64,000 bases of DNA from Anaerolineae bacterium (GTDB lineage: Bacteria; Chloroflexota; Anaerolineae; Anaerolineales; Anaerolineaceae): the NCBI GenBank assembly GCA_013314735.1, contig JABUFD010000001.1, positions 310,001 through 374,000 on the forward strand. Direction: 5' to 3'. This document shows positions 62,178 through 64,000 of this stretch, in pieces. The position numbers and the translations under genes are program-made. A model generated the notes under the pieces. The model saw only the letters and a list, made by a program, of their open reading frames with translations. It searched no databases and had not been told where the DNA came from. How positions within the stretch are numbered: the first letter of the stretch is position 1; each line of letters opens with the position of its first letter.

Positions 62178-62812
62178 TATTGATCTCCCATTAATTGTTT
62201 GAAAATCGTAAGCCAATGATGGGCGATCAGGGCGTGCCCGGCCGGGGTGGGATGGACACCGTCCGCCGCCCAATACGCTGGATTGCCATTCTGCTGGGCG
62301 GCGACAGTGAACAATTGGTCCAACCGAACCAAGTGGGTATTAAATTCAGCAGCAAGACGGCGAGTGACTTCGATCTTTGGCTCAAGGTCTTCCCGCCAGG
62401 TTATGCGGTCGGGTGGGGTGGGCAGCACAAATGGTTCGATCAGAATGACATCAGTACCTGGCTGGATGGCTGTCAGCAGGTATCGGTAATCGGCTTCAAA
62501 ATCGACAGCAGGGGTGGGGTCATTACTGTCATAACGCCGCCAGGTGTCATTGATACCGATATAAATGGTGAGGATATCCGGTGACAGATCCAGGCAATCG
62601 GCTTGCCAGCGGCTGCGCAGATCTCTCACCCGGTTTCCGCTGATACCTCGATTGAGAACCGTCAGGTGATGGGACGGGTATTTAAAGCGCAGGCACGCGT
62701 TGAGCAGGCTGACATAACCACTGCCTTTGTCTTCCTCATGATCACGGGCACGTCCGGCGTCTGTGATGCTGTCGCCAATAAAGAGTAAGGTTGCGTGGGG
62801 GGTAAGGTTCAT
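62177..62812 (-). CDS. SGNH/GDSL hydrolase family esterase
   Basis: 211 residues with all GDSL blocks: block I LLFIGDSITDAGR (Ser about 15), block II around LNRGISGNRVRDL (Gly), block III TIYIGINDTWRR (Asn), and block V WAADGVHPTPAGHALIAHHW (Asp-x-x-His, about 183-202). No signal peptide, so it is cytoplasmic. Family members commonly remove acetyl groups from sugars, which would open the substrate to the GH2 enzyme encoded two genes on. The stop and the next start overlap (TAATG). Confidence 0.92.
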   Translation of the reverse strand: MNLTPHATLLFIGDSITDAGRARDHEEDKGSGYVSLLNACLRFKYPSHHLTVLNRGISGNRVRDLRSRWQADCLDLSPDILTIYIGINDTWRRYDSNDPTPAVDFEADYRYLLTAIQPGTDVILIEPFVLPTPPDRITWREDLEPKIEVTRRLAAEFNTHLVRLDQLFTVAAQQNGNPAYWAADGVHPTPAGHALIAHHWLTIFKQLMGDQ

Positions 62813-62867
62813 GAAGCTCTCTCTTTCTGGTGAACGTCGTTTCAGGCGTCAGGCCTGGTATGGGATA

Positions 62868-64000
62868 TCAGATGGTACAAATTCCGGCGCTGCCCTGCAT
62901 AATCTGCCAGCATCCACCGTTGGCGGCAATCAGGTCCAGGGATTCTTTTGGTCCCCAACTACCCCTGGGATAGAGAATGGGGCCGGGTTTTTCAGGGTCT
63001 TCCGCGTAACGGATGACCGGGTCAATGATCTTCCAGCTTTGCTCAATCTCGTCCGCCCGGGCAAAGAGCGATGCGTCGTTATTCAAAGCATCCAGCAGCA
63101 GGCGTTCATAGGCATCGGGGAGTGGTTCGTCACCGTATGTGTCGCTATAGTAGAAATTCATGTTAACCGCCTGGGTGCCCTGGTAGGAATCCGGCAATTT
63201 GGTGGCGAAACTGAGATGTATGCCTTCATTGGGTTGGATGATGATGGATAGCACGTTGGCAGGGAGTTCGCAGTTCTGGTCAAAGCCAAACATGTTAAAG
63301 GGCGGGCAGCGGAAAAAAATGGAAATTTCCGAAGTTTTTTGCGGCAAGGCTTTTCCTGAACGTAAATAAAACGGGACGCCTTGCCAACGCCAGTTATTGA
63401 TGAAGAGGCGCATGGCGGCATAGGTCGGCGTGCGGGAATCCGGGGCAACCCGGTCTTCGTCCCGGTACCCTTCATATTGTCCCAGCACCACATCGGTAAT
63501 CGCGATCGGGCGAATGGCATGCAGCACCTTGACCTTCTCGTTGCGCAGTGCGGTGGCATTGAACGAAGTGGGTGCTTCCATTGCTGTCAGGGTCAGCAAT
63601 TGCAGGATGTGATTCTGGAACATATCGCGCAGGACACCGCTGTGGTCATAATAGCCTGCGCGATGGCCGACATCCACACTTTCTGCCGCGGTGATTTGCA
63701 CATGGTCGATATAATTCCGATTCCACAATGGTTCAAAAATGGCGTTGGCAAAGCGGAAGAACAAAAGGTTCTGCGCGGTTTCTTTGCCCAGGTAATGATC
63801 GATTCGGAAAATTTGCTCCTCCCGGAAGACCTTGTGTATAAATTCATTCAACGTGCATGCTGATTTCAGGTCATTGCCAAAGGGTTTTTCGATGATGACT
63901 TTGGAGCCTTTGTCATGCTGTTCCGACAACCCGCAGCCGCCCAGGTTGGCGACAATGGTTTCAAAGAAATCCGGTGCCGTAGCCAGGTAATAAAAATGGT
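62868..64000 (-). CDS. zwf: Glucose-6-phosphate 1-dehydrogenase (5' end beyond window)
   Basis: First enzyme of the oxidative pentose phosphate path. 377 codons are visible and the frame continues past the window edge ([21 protein letters not shown]), so the start and the NADP-binding N-terminus are missing. Family motifs are present: [14 protein letters not shown], the active-site [19 protein letters not shown], and the substrate-binding [17 protein letters not shown]. The C-terminus ends [17 protein letters not shown], typical of the family. The GDSL gene starts 55 bases downstream, so it may be the last gene of a separate unit or run on. Confidence 0.95.
   Translation of the reverse strand, partial: HFYYLATAPDFFETIVANLGGCGLSEQHDKGSKVIIEKPFGNDLKSACTLNEFIHKVFREEQIFRIDHYLGKETAQNLLFFRFANAIFEPLWNRNYIDHVQITAAESVDVGHRAGYYDHSGVLRDMFQNHILQLLTLTAMEAPTSFNATALRNEKVKVLHAIRPIAITDVVLGQYEGYRDEDRVAPDSRTPTYAAMRLFINNWRWQGVPFYLRSGKALPQKTSEISIFFRCPPFNMFGFDQNCELPANVLSIIIQPNEGIHLSFATKLPDSYQGTQAVNMNFYYSDTYGDEPLPDAYERLLLDALNNDASLFARADEIEQSWKIIDPVIRYAEDPEKPGPILYPRGSWGPKESLDLIAANGGCWQIMQGSAGICTI

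Overview
The window looks like chromosomal DNA of an anaerobic, sugar-fermenting bacterium, most probably a member of the Chloroflexota (Anaerolineae type). This is an inference from gene content: family-5 solute-binding lipoproteins with Glu/Thr/Ala-rich linkers, many glycan-active enzymes, sulfatases, Gfo/Idh dehydrogenases, URO-D-fold methyltransferase-like proteins, a hoxEFUYH NAD-linked [NiFe] hydrogenase, AdhE and a Rex repressor. No rRNA, tRNA, CRISPR array, phage gene or transposase was seen.

Layout. 1-6.8 kb: 5' end of a sulfatase gene (minus), then a five-gene peptide/oligosaccharide ABC transporter operon (plus). 6.9-14.3 kb: a minus-strand catabolic operon with a DeoR-type repressor fused to a sugar-binding domain, a sulfatase-like hydrolase, two Gfo/Idh dehydrogenases, a sugar isomerase/epimerase and, after a terminator, a Cys-type sulfatase. 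14.5-15.6 kb: a sulfotransferase-like protein. 15.7-24.0 kb: an energy block on the minus strand (osmC, a small [2Fe-2S] protein, adhE, hoxEFUYH). 24.2-27.3 kb: a GH38 alpha-mannosidase. 27.4-29.7 kb: rex, a PAS protein and a SpoIIE-type phosphatase. Near-consensus Rex boxes (TTGTGA-N6-TCACAA) lie before rex, adhE and osmC, so NADH/NAD ratio probably sets ethanol and hydrogen production here. 29.9-32.4 kb: an AlgI/AlgX-like polysaccharide O-acetylation pair.

32.5-40.5 kb: a URO-D family protein diverges from a second copy of the five-gene ABC operon. Its two ATPase genes are the same as those of the first operon over 2,043 bp, while the binding protein and permeases have diverged. 40.7-43.9 kb: a GH78 alpha-L-rhamnosidase and a small membrane protein. 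43.9-53.1 kb (minus): a 1,206-residue soluble hybrid histidine kinase with a LacI-type sugar sensor at one end and an AraC output at the other; an alpha/beta hydrolase; an ArsR-type HTH protein with a beta-rich C-terminal domain; a second URO-D protein; and a RACo-like corrinoid-activating ferredoxin/ASKHA protein. 53.4-58.9 kb: an SGNH-like lipoprotein, a housekeeping tRNA/cell-wall run (tgt, uppP, ttuB-like, ttuA-like) and a stand-alone MalK/UgpC ATPase. 59-64 kb (minus): a PUA/ASCH-like protein, a GH2 beta-glucuronidase-like enzyme, a 2-hydroxyacid dehydrogenase, a GDSL hydrolase and zwf (cut by the window end).

Together the genes suggest import of oligosaccharides from sulfated, rhamnose-, mannose- and uronate-containing glycans, their trimming and oxidation, and disposal of electrons as H2 and ethanol under Rex control. 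The most unusual parts are three sugar- or ligand-sensing regulators of rare architecture, the identical 2-kb ATPase repeat, and RNA hairpins placed between genes of several operons.
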